Assembly (NCBI GenBank): GCA_013399855.1
Contig: VXAY01003830.1
Span: forward strand, 725,278 to 789,277
Source: Oxyruncus cristatus
Taxonomy: Eukaryota; Chordata; Aves; Passeriformes; Cotingidae
Direction: 5' to 3'
DNA length: 64,000 nucleotides
A program made the translations under genes and the position numbers. The notes beneath the pieces were generated by a model, which was not told the origin of the DNA, searched no databases, and saw only the letters and a list, made by a program, of their open reading frames with translations. Of the stretch, positions 50,301 through 60,300 are shown piece by piece (position 1 is the first letter of the stretch; every line of letters starts with the position of its first letter).

Positions 50301-53164
50301 CTTACTAAAAGGAAGTGAAATAGGAGATATCATGCTTTTCAACTGTCTGCTAGAACATGGAACAAAACCATAGATATGTAAATATCCCCCCTTCTGTCTG
50401 ACAGTCTTTGGTCTTGATTAATATCTAACATTCTTGCAGATTTAGTCAATGAAAAGCCAAAGCGGCATTCCTAAATTTGTTGTCAATGACCAGAATAAAC
50501 AAAATGCACAGAATAAAAACTATATTATAGATTTCGTCCAACTTTATTTCCCCTCAAACTCTCATATAACCCATTGTACAAACCATACACACAAAACTTA
50601 TAAAATGGCAGAACCTGACTTCATGTGATTTAGCCTGTAACAAGGCTAGATGACAAAAATCTGTGATGCTGTGAGACAACTAGGTAGCCCTCGACTATTC
50701 TCAGGCAAACCTAGCTGTTTTTCTTCTGTTAGCCTTCACTTTTCCAATGAGAAACAAAAGTGAAAATTACAATATTATAACTCTATTTAGAGGATAGCAT
50801 TGATACAAACCTGGTTTCTTAGTGGACTGGGCAGCCCCAAGGATACAGTCCCCCAAGGCAGTGGTCAGGGTGAATGAACTAATTTACACCAGTGAAGTTA
50901 TCAGTTTTAGACACAGTTCACATACCTAGACTAATACTAATCCCTTTGTTTTGCTTCACTACTTTAACATGATATATCATAAATTTAATTAGGTGAGTGA
51001 TGCTCGAACTGATGTATTCATATTTCAAAAAGCCTATAGATGGAATAGGAACAAGCCAAAGTTAATTGAGGTGAGATTTCTTATAACTACTCACGAGAAG
51101 TCTTAGAACAAAGCACTCTCAAGTGACTTATTGTTCCAATCAGTGTTTCTTCAAAATGAGCTTTCAGTATAGAGTAGTGGTCCCAGCTGAGTGATGACAA
51201 AGTCAAATATAAAAAAATCATAAGCCCTATAAATACATGAAATAAGTCGATACTTCTTTAATTGAAAATACAAACTCTGCTTTGATTTTGCATTAAATCA
51301 GTTCAGTTTTTAGAGAATAATGCCTAAAGATTGCCTAGTTATCTGAAGAAAAAGATAGGTGAAACATTTAGTGCTCACAATTGAGTCCCAAGTATATTTT
51401 ACTTCAATCTTGGTCTCTCTCCAGATGTACTAAAACCACTACACTTAATCCATTTCTGCTGTGTGAAATCAAAATAGTTGATCCTGTCTGGAATGGATTG
51501 TCTCTCTTTTCATCAGCCTTTCTGACCAGGTATGTCATAAGGAGAAAACAACGAAGACTGGACCTTACATGCAACCTCATCGCTTAGTGGCACGTGGGTG
51601 TTTCATTAAAAGCTGCAGAAAATTAGGTCTTCACTGACAGAGCAATTCTGTTGGAAAACTTGTGCACCATATTGCCAGTACACCGTGTAAGCCGCTAATG
51701 CGAAAAAGCTTATCTTCTGCATCAGACAGACCGACACAAAACAAAACTTCGGCTGTCAGCGATGGAAAGAAGTAGATCCTAAAACATTTTTATATTGAAC
51801 TTCTTGAAATTTAAGATAAATTTCTCCTTTTAAGCAAGGAATAAAAAGGGAAAGTAGCGAGCAATGAGACTACTTAAAACTACCAGCTACTATCAGCTAA
51901 AAAGGGTGCAGTTTCACTAAACAGATAAAATGTTGCTTAAAAGACAGTCTCATGGGCAAAATGTAACACACAAAAACATGTATTTCACATTCCCAAACTG
52001 AGAATGTGTTCCACAGTGCAGCTGTTTTTCAGAAACTGCAAGTTATGCCAAATCAAACTAAAAAGTAATAACCCAGTTTAAATTTGTAGGATACTGAAGC
52101 AGCAGAAATGCTTAAGTAGCATAATGATAAAAGAACATTAAATCTCTTCAAATTGATCAGAAACAGGCAGTCTGCAAAGGAATTTGCAAGTCCAAGAAAC
52201 AAACAAGTATGAAAGGAGCCTTTGAGAATTTGAAGGCAGCATCACAAAAGTCAAATTAATTATTTGTTTCTGATACACAGCTTTCCTAAAGCTTTTAATA
52301 ACTAGGGATGAATGAACAAAGACCTGCTTGAAACATTTTAGAAAAAAATTGTGAATAAGGACCAAGTCATTAGGATTTAATAGTACTTTTTATCACCAAT
52401 TGCACAACATGAAGTTGAAGAATAGTAATGTCTCAAAAAATTTTGACAAGCCTCTGAAGAAGTCAGCACCTAAGCACAGAGAATGACAAAGAGGCACTTT
52501 TTTCAGGCTTCAGATAGGTCCTTCAAGGGCATATTTTTTTTTGTTTTAGCATCAAAAAAAAGAACCCTGCCTGCAGACTCCAAAAGATTTCAATTCTGAC
52601 AAGATCCTTGTGGACAGAAGATGGAATTTATTGCTATTTAATGCATGACAAATTAATCTGGAAAGGATTTCGAACCCTAAGGTAGCTTCTGACTCCTTCA
52701 GAAAGTTCTGGAAGTGTAGATAGCTCACTGAAAACATCATGCCAAGCTATCAAATGTAAACAAACTTACTGGTTAAGGAAAACAAGAACGAACATTCAGA
52801 AGTTAGTCAATCCTGAATACTATCAATTAACATTGAACCTGAGAGAAGCAGTATTTAGAAGTCCTGCACAAGGCTGATATAAAACCACAATCACATAATG
52901 CAAGACCAAATAGATTTACACTTAGTCCTTGAGCATGACTGCAGGGGCCACAGGTCCGTAGAACAACTCATAAGACTTTTAGGAGAATGATTCATTGTTT
53001 CTCGTAACAGGAACTAGACAGTTGTCAGACAGGTTTAATATAATGAAGTACTTCTGTATACCCTTCAAATTCAGTTTTGTCTTTTAACAAAATGCAAGTC
53101 CAGAGGAAAAGAAGCAGGCTTAGGTAAGCCTAGCAGGCCACAAACAGAAGAAATCACTACTCAC

Positions 53165-53261
53165 CCTTCAGTGCATGTTTAAGATAACTCAATGATGGAT
53201 AAATCTGATCATGTGTGTAAACATATACATGTTTGGTCTAAATCCACACGGCCTCACTTTC
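53165..53261 (-). ncRNA. Possible optional downstream exon
   Basis: On the minus strand an acceptor TTCCCACTGCCTGCACAG precedes 97 bases ending in CTGAAGG, then the donor GTGAGT. Both sites look good, but this lies beyond the AATAAA at 53908. If used, it would be a read-through isoform of the snoRNA host gene or another transcript. Confidence 0.25.
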
Positions 53262-53884
53262 CTGTGCAGGCAGTGGGAAGCACCTGACAGCTACTTCTGA
53301 ATGAATTTCGTATTCTTGCTTGTGCACTCTAAGGAAGCGTTGGCTAGTAATACAATGCATTTAATCATTTTCTGTAAACACCTAGCACTGAGGAAAATGT
53401 TTTTAATGTTTACTTAGGCATAAGCAACTGAAAAGCACATACAAACTTCCAATTGGTCAACGATATTGAACTTGCTCTTGAAGGACTTTCCCGCTGATTG
53501 TCCTTTACATGGAATACTGCAACATCTTCCTTTTTGCTCATTTAAAATAATCAAGTAATGGGATTCTTGCTAACTTGTTCTTTACAGAGAGATAATCCTT
53601 TTGTAGAGCACACGAAATAACAAATTCAGCCTAATGAAATAACCTAGGATTTGGCTGTTTGATCTTAGTGCTTTCGTGTCATAAAAGAATTCAGAAAACC
53701 CAGATATTAAGAATAAAATATCGAGGGCCACTTTCAATAGACTTGTAAATTTAAGATTAATCTTATCAAGTTTGCACATAGCAAGAGAATGTTTCTGTGT
53801 GGCAGCACGAAAGTGTTTACATCCATGAAACAAAGCCTTCATACAGAAGTACCTCAACAAGAAATGTTCAGAACACACAAACTT

Positions 53885-54170
53885 CTGGTAGCATACTTGC
53901 ATTTTATTTCAATTGTTCCACAAAGACAGTAATAAATTATAAAGGTTTTTGTTAAGAAACCTGTTTCAACAAATGGTGAGGTTCCTGTTTAAACATCACC
54001 CTTGAAGACATGTAGTTTTAGACATTGCTTATCTCAGTTCCACTTCCAAGATGATACATTATAGGTGACAAGTGGAGTCATCTCATATGAAGACATAAAT
54101 CAGTCACTCAAAAAATCATAAGCGGAGATTTAATATCAGTTCAAGTCCTTGGCACATTCTGTTTTCCTCC
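53885..54170 (-). ncRNA. DANCR: Host gene terminal exon
   Basis: Starts GGAGGAAAACAGAATG after TTCTTTTACAG and runs to an AATAAA at 53908-53903. A GU-rich element (GTTTGTGTGTTCTG on minus) follows about 20-30 bases later, as expected for a cleavage site. Confidence 0.55.
53903..53908 (-). terminator. Poly(A) signal of host lncRNA
   Basis: AATAAA on the minus strand in TTGAAATAAAATGC, followed by GU-rich sequence at 53883-53871. Confidence 0.6.
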
Positions 54171-54593
54171 CTGTAAAAGAAGTTCTATTTAATTTGCAGT
54201 CAGTATGATGCACACAGGAAAGGGGTGATGCCCTAAGGTTGAGCTATATGAACCTTCTACATGACGCTAACCTTTAAGTTAGAGCCATGTTTCAATACAA
54301 ATTACTTCCTTTTACAGGATGGGATTTTCTTTTCATATACCATTAGTATGGATTCCATTCCAGAGGACCAGCCTTACTAGAATAAACAGATTGAATAAGT
54401 ATGCCAAACTTTCCAGAGATTTCTCTGCTATTTAGATTGGTTAAATCTATATAAAGTTTTAACAGTTACCACATAGGTCTTCCATTAGTTCAAACTATTG
54501 TTTGGTTTTGCAGTAAGGAATAAATTAAAACCCCTTTAGATATAGAAGGCAATGCATTCACTAACATCTGATGATCTTTTTCACATTACATAC

Positions 54594-54751
54594 CTGGAGA
54601 CCAAACAATTTACAAGAAACTCTTCACTCAAGACTTTCATGACATGGGTTCACAAAGAACCAGATTTGAGAAACCTGAAAAAGATTTACATGAAATTGAT
54701 ATGAAGACTCACATAACATGACCAGGTGACAATTGAAAACCTTCCTACAAG
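54594..54751 (-). ncRNA. DANCR: Host gene exon 4
   Basis: Starts after TATTAATAG (54751) or after TTGTAG (54744) and ends TGGTCTCCAG before GTATGT. The acceptor lies about 50 bases downstream of the snoRNA 3' end. Confidence 0.5.
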
Positions 54752-54801
54752 CTATTAATAAAGTTGATTTAGCAGCTTCATGAAGTTCAGTAATTTCATG
54801 A

Positions 54802-54922
54802 ATGTGTTCCTCCCAAGCATGATCCAAAGAAGGGTTTCAACCTCAGCTCTGGGTTTGCAGGAGAACTCTTATACCCCTCTGTGTTGGCCACTTAAGACAC
54901 TGCCAGACTTAAGAGGGCAAAG
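54802..54922 (-). ncRNA. SNORA26: H/ACA box snoRNA, SNORA26-like copy B (AT-rich)
   Basis: About 121 bases in host intron 3. Hairpin 1 (minus) runs from GCCCTCTTAAG over the loop region TCTGGCAGTGT to CTTAAG and returns through CCAACACAGAGGGG; CTTAAG pairs with CTTAAG and CCCT with AGGG. The hinge carries ATAAGA, fitting box H (ANANNA). Hairpin 2 has an inner stem CCAGAG/CTTTGG and an outer GTTC...GAAC stem. It ends with an ACA box in GGAACACATT, three bases before the proposed 3' end. The layout hairpin-H-hairpin-ACA and the length are those of H/ACA RNAs that guide pseudouridylation with dyskerin. Naming follows the DANCR synteny; target not assigned. Confidence 0.75.
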
Positions 54923-55091
54923 CATAAAAGGGGAGTAGATTACACTATATTATACTGTTTTCTTATTGACTAAGATGATCTGAACTTACCATTTACTCAA
55001 AAGAGTATTATAATTTACTTGAAATTTGTGAATTATCAAAGAGCAAGATTTAAAACTATCTGCAATTGTCATTAGGCTAGAGCACACTTAC

Positions 55092-55200
55092 CTTCCAGTA
55101 GGTTTTATTTATTCCAAAGAAGTCCTGAGCATTGCTTCACATTTAGGTCTGATTATCCATGTCTGGAATATTTCTTGCATGAGGTTGCTAAGTCAGGCCT
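55092..55200 (-). ncRNA. DANCR: Host gene exon 3
   Basis: 109 bases starting AGGCCTGACTTAGCAACC after TGTTGTTTAG and ending ACCTACTGGAAG before a consensus GTAAGT. An internal AATAAATAAA could also serve as an alternative poly(A) signal. Confidence 0.6.
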
Positions 55201-56051
55201 CTAAACAACACACAAAAAATTTAATAACATTATAGTAAAATTATTAGTGCTTAATTAGACCTTCTCAAAGCCACATGATACAGAGTTGCTACTATGTTGG
55301 GTTAGACTTTTACAGTAATTTTCTACAAAGTTGCAGAGGTCGTCTACATGACGCTTATTATCAAATCAAATGGTAATCAGTTTTTCAATCTGTCAAAAGA
55401 GTTGTTTTCATTAGCCTGTTTAAAATACATAAAATGTATTTTCTAATATTTTTTTAAATATACTACTAATCAGAAACAATGCAAAGTTTATTAAGCCTAA
55501 ATTCTTTTTTGAGCTGACCCTACCCTGAAGCTGCAAGTGTCCAGATTAGACTGACCTTTACCAGGGAATTCATTGCTACCTTGTGCCTACTTACATATAC
55601 TTACATATACACGGAGTTTGTAACAAGTTATACACCGAGCTCAACCAAGCAACATCAAAAGACATTGTTACAGATGTATTACAAGACTGGAAAGAAAGCC
55701 CAACCAATCAGGGACTTCTTTGTTTGAAGTTATTATCATTAGACTCTAAGTGCCTACAGTATTCAATACTCTAAACACTGCAGAGTATAAGTGTAATATT
55801 CTTGATGCAGCCTATAAAAATACAAAACCACTGCAGGGAATCGGATTCAGGGTCTGTGCAGCTTAATACCAGCAATTCAAATCACAGAAGGGTGCAAATG
55901 TACACAAACACTTTTTTGTCTCAGAGATACAGGGCAGCATTCCCATAAATGTCTTTAAAAAGTCTCGGGATTTAAAGCCTATTGAAGCCAGAAGCCTTTT
56001 CTAACCAGCCCCAGGCTGTAGGGGAGCGGATGAGGTCGGTGTGCCCCTCAC

Positions 56052-56170
56052 CCATAGGCGTCCAAAGGCGTGGCCGCAGATCTCCAGCGCTCCCCCGGGC
56101 CCAGGCCCGCCGCGCCCGGCCTTCGGCCCGACGGGCACATTGGAAGGACTCGCCGGTACCTTGGGACACA
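56052..56170 (-). ncRNA. DANCR: Host gene exon 2
   Basis: 119 bases between the pyrimidine-rich acceptor CTCTCTCCCTCCGCAG and the donor GGGTGAGG. It is GC-rich. A second weaker donor (GTACCG) occurs 11 bases in and is less likely. Confidence 0.5.
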
Positions 56171-56240
56171 CTGCGGAGGGAGAGAGGCGTCAGCCCAGGA
56201 CAGCCAGGGGGCTGTGGAGAGGGAAAGGATGGAGGGGCCG

Positions 56241-56364
56241 CTTGTGCCTCACGACAGGATGCAGGGCGGAGAGGAGGGCTCCGCACTGGGTTTTTGTGAG
56301 GGTGAGCTGCTCTATCCCCCTGTGTTGACTCTCCGGAGCACCGCCAGGCTCCGGGAGGGCAAGA
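56241..56364 (-). ncRNA. SNORA26: H/ACA box snoRNA, SNORA26-like copy A (GC-rich)
   Basis: About 124 bases in host intron 1, homologous to the copy at 54802-54922. Shared text on minus includes GCCCTC at the start, CTGGCGGTG versus CTGGCAGTG in the loop, CAACACAGGGGG versus CAACACAGAGGGG, and AACCCAG at the start of hairpin 2. Stem 1 is CCGGAGC/GCTCCGG here, where copy B has CTTAAG/CTTAAG. In hairpin 2, CAGTGCGGAG pairs with CTCCGCCCTG and CCTCAC with GTGAGG. Box H fits AGAGCA, and ACA in GGCACAAG lies three bases before the end. The distance to the 3' splice site is about 70 bases, common for intronic snoRNAs. Confidence 0.7.
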
Positions 56365-56488
56365 TGTGAAGGGAAGGTGGCGCATGTCCCGCATCCCCCC
56401 TTCTCCCGTTCCCCCCACCCCAGCCCAGTCCAGTCCGTCCTTGCGGAGCGGGGGCTGTTCCGCGCGCGAGCGGCCGCAGCGGCCTTAC

Positions 56489-56520
56489 CGCGCCGCTGGC
56501 CAGCCGGGAAAGAGGAAGGG
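56489..56520 (-). ncRNA. DANCR: Host gene exon 1 (5'TOP)
   Basis: Starts with CCCTTCCTCTTTCCC (56520-56506), an unbroken pyrimidine tract placed 24 bases after the TATA-like box. It ends at GCGCG before the donor GTAAGG. At about 32 bases it has the size typical of first exons in snoRNA host genes. Confidence 0.65.
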
Positions 56521-56645
56521 CAGCTCCCCACGTGGCTTTAAATACCGCCCCACGCTCCCGCGAGACGCCGCGCGGCGCGCACCTCCGCTGTCTATTGGCG
56601 GGACTGGCGCGCGTGACCCCGCGCGGGGCGGGGCGGGGCGGGCGG
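56506..56645 (-). promoter_or_regulatory. snoRNA host promoter: GC boxes, CCAAT, TATA-like box, 5'TOP
   Basis: Read on minus: stacked GC boxes (reverse of GGGGCGGGGCGGGGC) at about 56644-56625, GCCAATAG with CCAAT at 56598-56594, TATTTAAAG at 56544-56536, then the pyrimidine start at 56520. The spacings (CCAAT about 75 bases and TATA about 24 bases before the start) are classical. Confidence 0.7.
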
Positions 56646-56690
56646 TGCCGCTGAAGCCCGCAGGTCGGAGGCCCGGAGGGCAGAGCGCCC

Positions 56691-56714
56691 CGGCCCGGCC
56701 CGGCCCGGCCCGGC
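56691..56714 (+). repeat. (CGGCC)n tandem repeat
   Basis: Nearly five copies of the 5-base unit CGGCC, upstream of the host promoter. Confidence 0.85.
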
Positions 56715-57269
56715 GTGAGGGGCCGCCCGCTGTCGCCTCTGTGAGGAGCGTTCCGACCGCCCAGCCGCGCTCCCCGCGGCGCTCAGTCAGGCGAAGCCCT
56801 AACGGGTCATAATGGGGCTTTCGTCGGGACGTGACCGTCCGCCCCCGCCCGGGCCGAGCTCTGAGTGCTCGGAGGTCTCTAGCATAGGAAAACCAGAGCG
56901 TGTTCGGTGAGAAGTAGCAGCTGTGTAGCGGTTTTGAGGCAATAAATACGGCTGATCTCTGTCTAAACTCCCGTCTAAGCCCTGCTTAGGAGGCTTAGGA
57001 GCTGTCTGTGAGGATGGCGAGGAAAAGCCCCGCTAATGCCTCTGGCAGAGCACATGCAGCTCGCTCCGGGGCTGCAGGTCACGGGTGACAGGGTGGCACC
57101 AGGCCTGTCCTGCAAGGCAGCACTCAGCACGGGTGCAGAGCACTGCCGCTGCTCTGCCCCAGCTCAAATGGGCTGCCTCGCTGGGGACGCTGCTGAGAGG
57201 GCTTGCGGTGAGTATGAGCAGATGAGCATGAACTGTGAATTAGTAATTTGTAACACAGAGACTTTATAT

Positions 57270-57395
57270 AGAATCATAGAATATACTGAGTTGGAAGGGA
57301 CCCACGAGAATCATCAAGTCCAACCCCTGGCCTTGCGCAGGACACCACAAGAATCACGCTGTGTGCCTGAGAGCATTGTCCAAACTGAAATGAAT
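57270..57395 (-). mobile_element. CR1 LINE fragment, 3' end
   Basis: The plus strand reads AGAATCATAGAATATACTGA then GTTGGAAGGGACCCACGAGA, and ATCATCAAGTCCAACCCCTG. This is the reverse complement of the CR1 3' end, close to the copy at 600-846, including the GTGCCTGAGAG stretch. Confidence 0.9.
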
Positions 57396-57399
57396 GAAA

Positions 57400-60300
57400 G
57401 CCCCTGCTTCACAAAAAGATGTATGTATTGCTGAAAAGGGTGTATGTATTGAAGATAATTCACAGCTTCCTGCCTCGGTGAGAAACTGAGATGTCTTGGC
57501 GCATGCCAAGTTACTATCAGCACAGGTCCTCTAAGTGTGTGGAAAGAAAGTAACAGGGGGGCCCACTATCCTTAATCCAGACCCTGCATTTAAACTACCC
57601 TCATCTGATCTAAACCAATCTGATTCAGTCTGAAATAGAGTCACATAGTTGCAATAAAGGGATGGTTCTAGAAATTGTTTCTTACCACTTCTAGTTACTT
57701 CTGTCTAATTCTTGATACTCAAAGCATATTGCAGTTGTAGTCCCTCTGCCAGTTAAGTTTATTGTCAGCAGGTCAGGATTCAAAAGTTGCCTCTGGACTC
57801 TAGGTAAGTCTGTCTCTGGAGATGAATTTGTGAGACACATAGTTTCAGGTTATTTCAAGTGGGGTTCTCTGCAATGGCCATTTTCTACAGTGAGACACCT
57901 GAATCATCTTTTTTTGTAATGTAGCGAAAAAGACAAATGGTATTCAATCTTTAAATTTTTACCACTTACACCAGTGGGATTTATGTCAAGTTTAGTTTCT
58001 TCTTTTTCCAGTACAGAATGTAAACTGACACTTCTGTTAGCACAGCAAACCAGTGATCAGTATCCATCCCATGTGAGCATTTTCATCATTCACGTAATCC
58101 TACACCTTTTCTTGCACTGCACAAGCTTTCTTCTGTCTTCGCCATACAAACTTTGCATTGTTTGCCTTCTCTCCAGTTCCATGAAGCTTACTTTTGTGTC
58201 TGATAGTGGCACAACTTCAAGAGGAGGAATGCAGAGGCTACCTGACCTGTCTGCCCTTTTCTAAACCCTCCCTATAGAATAAATTACTGTCCTAGCAAAG
58301 GGTCAGATGTGGATTTGTCAACTAGGATAATGTTTACACTAGGAAAAAAGATAAGCATGATTCAGAGATTAATTTAATGCAAAGTTTTATTTTCTGTGCT
58401 TTATCTTTCAAATCCTAGCAAGTCATACTGTCACCAAAATATGAAGCTTTACAGTATTTTGAATTAAGAGATATAATTTCTCAGATAATTTGAAAATATT
58501 GGGTAGAGGTTGCTTCAAAGATAATAGTCTTAAAGAAGAATAGTGATTCCAAAGTTGGGTTGCTTTTCTGGTTGTAGACTCCCCACATTTTCTGTGGATT
58601 TCCATGAATTTTTCACGGGCTACAACTCTCTCTTACGACTAGAATTTCAGGTACAAATGGAGTAGTTTCCATGGACCTGCTACAAGCCATGCACTACAGA
58701 CTCAATCCATGGACTGCAAGTTAGCATTTGGCATTGTACTAAAGCTCCCAGTCTGTTCTGCAGTGGGGGCCAAGCTTCATGGAAAATCCTTATCCCTCAT
58801 GCTTGTATCTATATACTTGCCATCCTGTTAAAGATAAATTGCTATTTTTAGTAAAATATAATTTTTTGTAGAACAAAAAAGAAAGATACAAAATATATAT
58901 TAAAAAAGTTTGTAGAATTCTAAACCTAGATTGTCAGCACTGAAATGATTTCTGATACCTGAATTATCTTTTAATTCTTATTATATATTTTCCAAGCTTC
59001 CAGAAAACCTTAATATTGTTCTTACTGGCTTTTCAATTAAAATTGTATTTTAATCAGCTGGAAATGTATCTTAAATTTGATTCTGTTCCAAACACTTGTT
59101 CAGCAAAACAGACTGATGATTACCCATTTCTGGAACTGAGTTTATTACAAGAAAAACATCAATGAACCCTACGTGGAATTTTCCAAGATTTCTGGAGAGG
59201 AAATGCAATATCCTCTTTGTAGTACAGAGTGAGCAGATATCCTAGTCCCAGATTTGTTACTAACTTTGCAGTTTAACTTTGGACAAGTCGCTAAATTTCT
59301 GATGCCTGTTTTTTTGCTTTGTAAAAGAAGCTAATATTAATGTGCCACCAAATAATTTAACAAGTTTGAGTGAATGCTTGCAAAGTACTCTTAGAAAGTC
59401 AGACGGAAAATGCTGTGGAAGTCCATGCCTCTGCTAGCCAAGGAGGATATTTACAGTAGATTCTTATTCTATGTAGCAAAATGTTGAAATGTATAGCCAG
59501 ATAAGACCAAGACAGATCTAAAATTAAATGCAGGAGGAATTTTTTGACCTTTCAACAGAAATTATATAATCACTCTTAGGTTATAAATAGTCCTTTGTTT
59601 TCCTTCTCTTTGTCTAACACTCAGAAGAAACACAGGGTTAGTTGTTTGTTATGAAGATACAGTGCAATGCTTTAGAGTGGAAACAATTGTGGACTGTTCT
59701 TTATTTATGCAGTTCCTATAATGTTTGTAAGTACCATTTGTTGCTTTGCTTAGCACTTTTTTATCTTCAAAAAGCGACAGAAATGAAGTTTCTAGTTCTG
59801 AAATTGACAACAGCAGAAGAAAACAAAAACACACACCAGTCCATCTCAAGCCTGAGTGTTTCTTTCTTCTTTCCTGGTTTGATATGTGACTGAAGCACAA
59901 AAAAGAGAGTGCCAAACTCTTGTCCAACTGACACATAAACACTCATGTATTATTTCCTATTTTTATTATTAATCCTCAGAAATAAGATGTTAAATGTGTC
60001 CCCCTTTAAATGAAAGTATTTATATTAGCATTAAAGAAAATAATACTGAATTCTTCACAGAATGATGTGTGTTTACCAATATTTCCTTCAAAAACGAACT
60101 TATTTAGTAGCAGTTTAATTTCATGTTAAAAAAAAAAGGTTTAACAAACAGAAATGACCTGAAAATTTACTCTGAAGTCAAGTAATTGGCATCAGTCAGA
60201 AAACAAAATTATGAGAATACCACCTTTTCCTTACTTTTTTTTTTTTCTTACTTTGTATCATTTCTCTGGTGTTCATATCTTGGCAATAATGTCCGTGACA

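Larger units (their letters stand above)
42730..53160. other. Intergenic, no gene recognised
   Basis: About 10 kb of AT-rich DNA. Visible structure is limited to a 64-bp-period duplication (46955-47066) and a 13-bp perfect hairpin (47360-47390). No protein-coding exon is supported. Its right edge may contain extra exons of the snoRNA host transcript. Confidence 0.5.
53885..56520 (-). ncRNA. DANCR: snoRNA host lncRNA, DANCR/SNHG13-like
   Basis: Predicted spliced non-coding gene. Exons (minus): 56520-56489, 56170-56052, 55200-55092, 54751 (or 54744)-54594 and 54170 to about 53885. Donors are GTAAGG, GTGAGG, GTAAGT and GTATGT; acceptors are CTCCCTCCGCAG, TGTTGTTTAG, TATTAATAG (or TTGTAG) and CTTCTTTTACAG. 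The mature RNA would be about 0.7 kb. The start is a 15-base pyrimidine tract typical of 5'TOP snoRNA host genes, and introns 1 and 3 contain H/ACA snoRNA candidates. No long conserved reading frame is visible. In mammals DANCR (SNHG13), host of SNORA26, lies between USP46 and RASL11B on the RASL11B strand, exactly as here. The gene name rests on synteny and architecture, not on exon sequence similarity. Confidence 0.7.
56020..56880. promoter_or_regulatory. CpG island of the snoRNA host gene
   Basis: A dense CG-rich block in otherwise AT-rich DNA. It includes a (CGGCC)n tandem run at 56691-56714. Overlapping long frames on both strands here are compositional. Confidence 0.85.

Noticed and set aside
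42730..53160. Search for a counterpart of the mammalian ERVMER34-1 envelope gene
   Set aside because: No long frame with envelope-like features is visible between RASL11B and the host lncRNA.
54984..54990. GGTAAGT donor on minus in host intron 3
   Set aside because: No acceptor or exon-like segment upstream of it stands out; the AT-rich surroundings suggest a chance match.
55583..55774. Short plus-strand frame in the snoRNA host intron 2
   Set aside because: Sixty-three codons with no motif, opposite to the predicted transcript; length is within chance.
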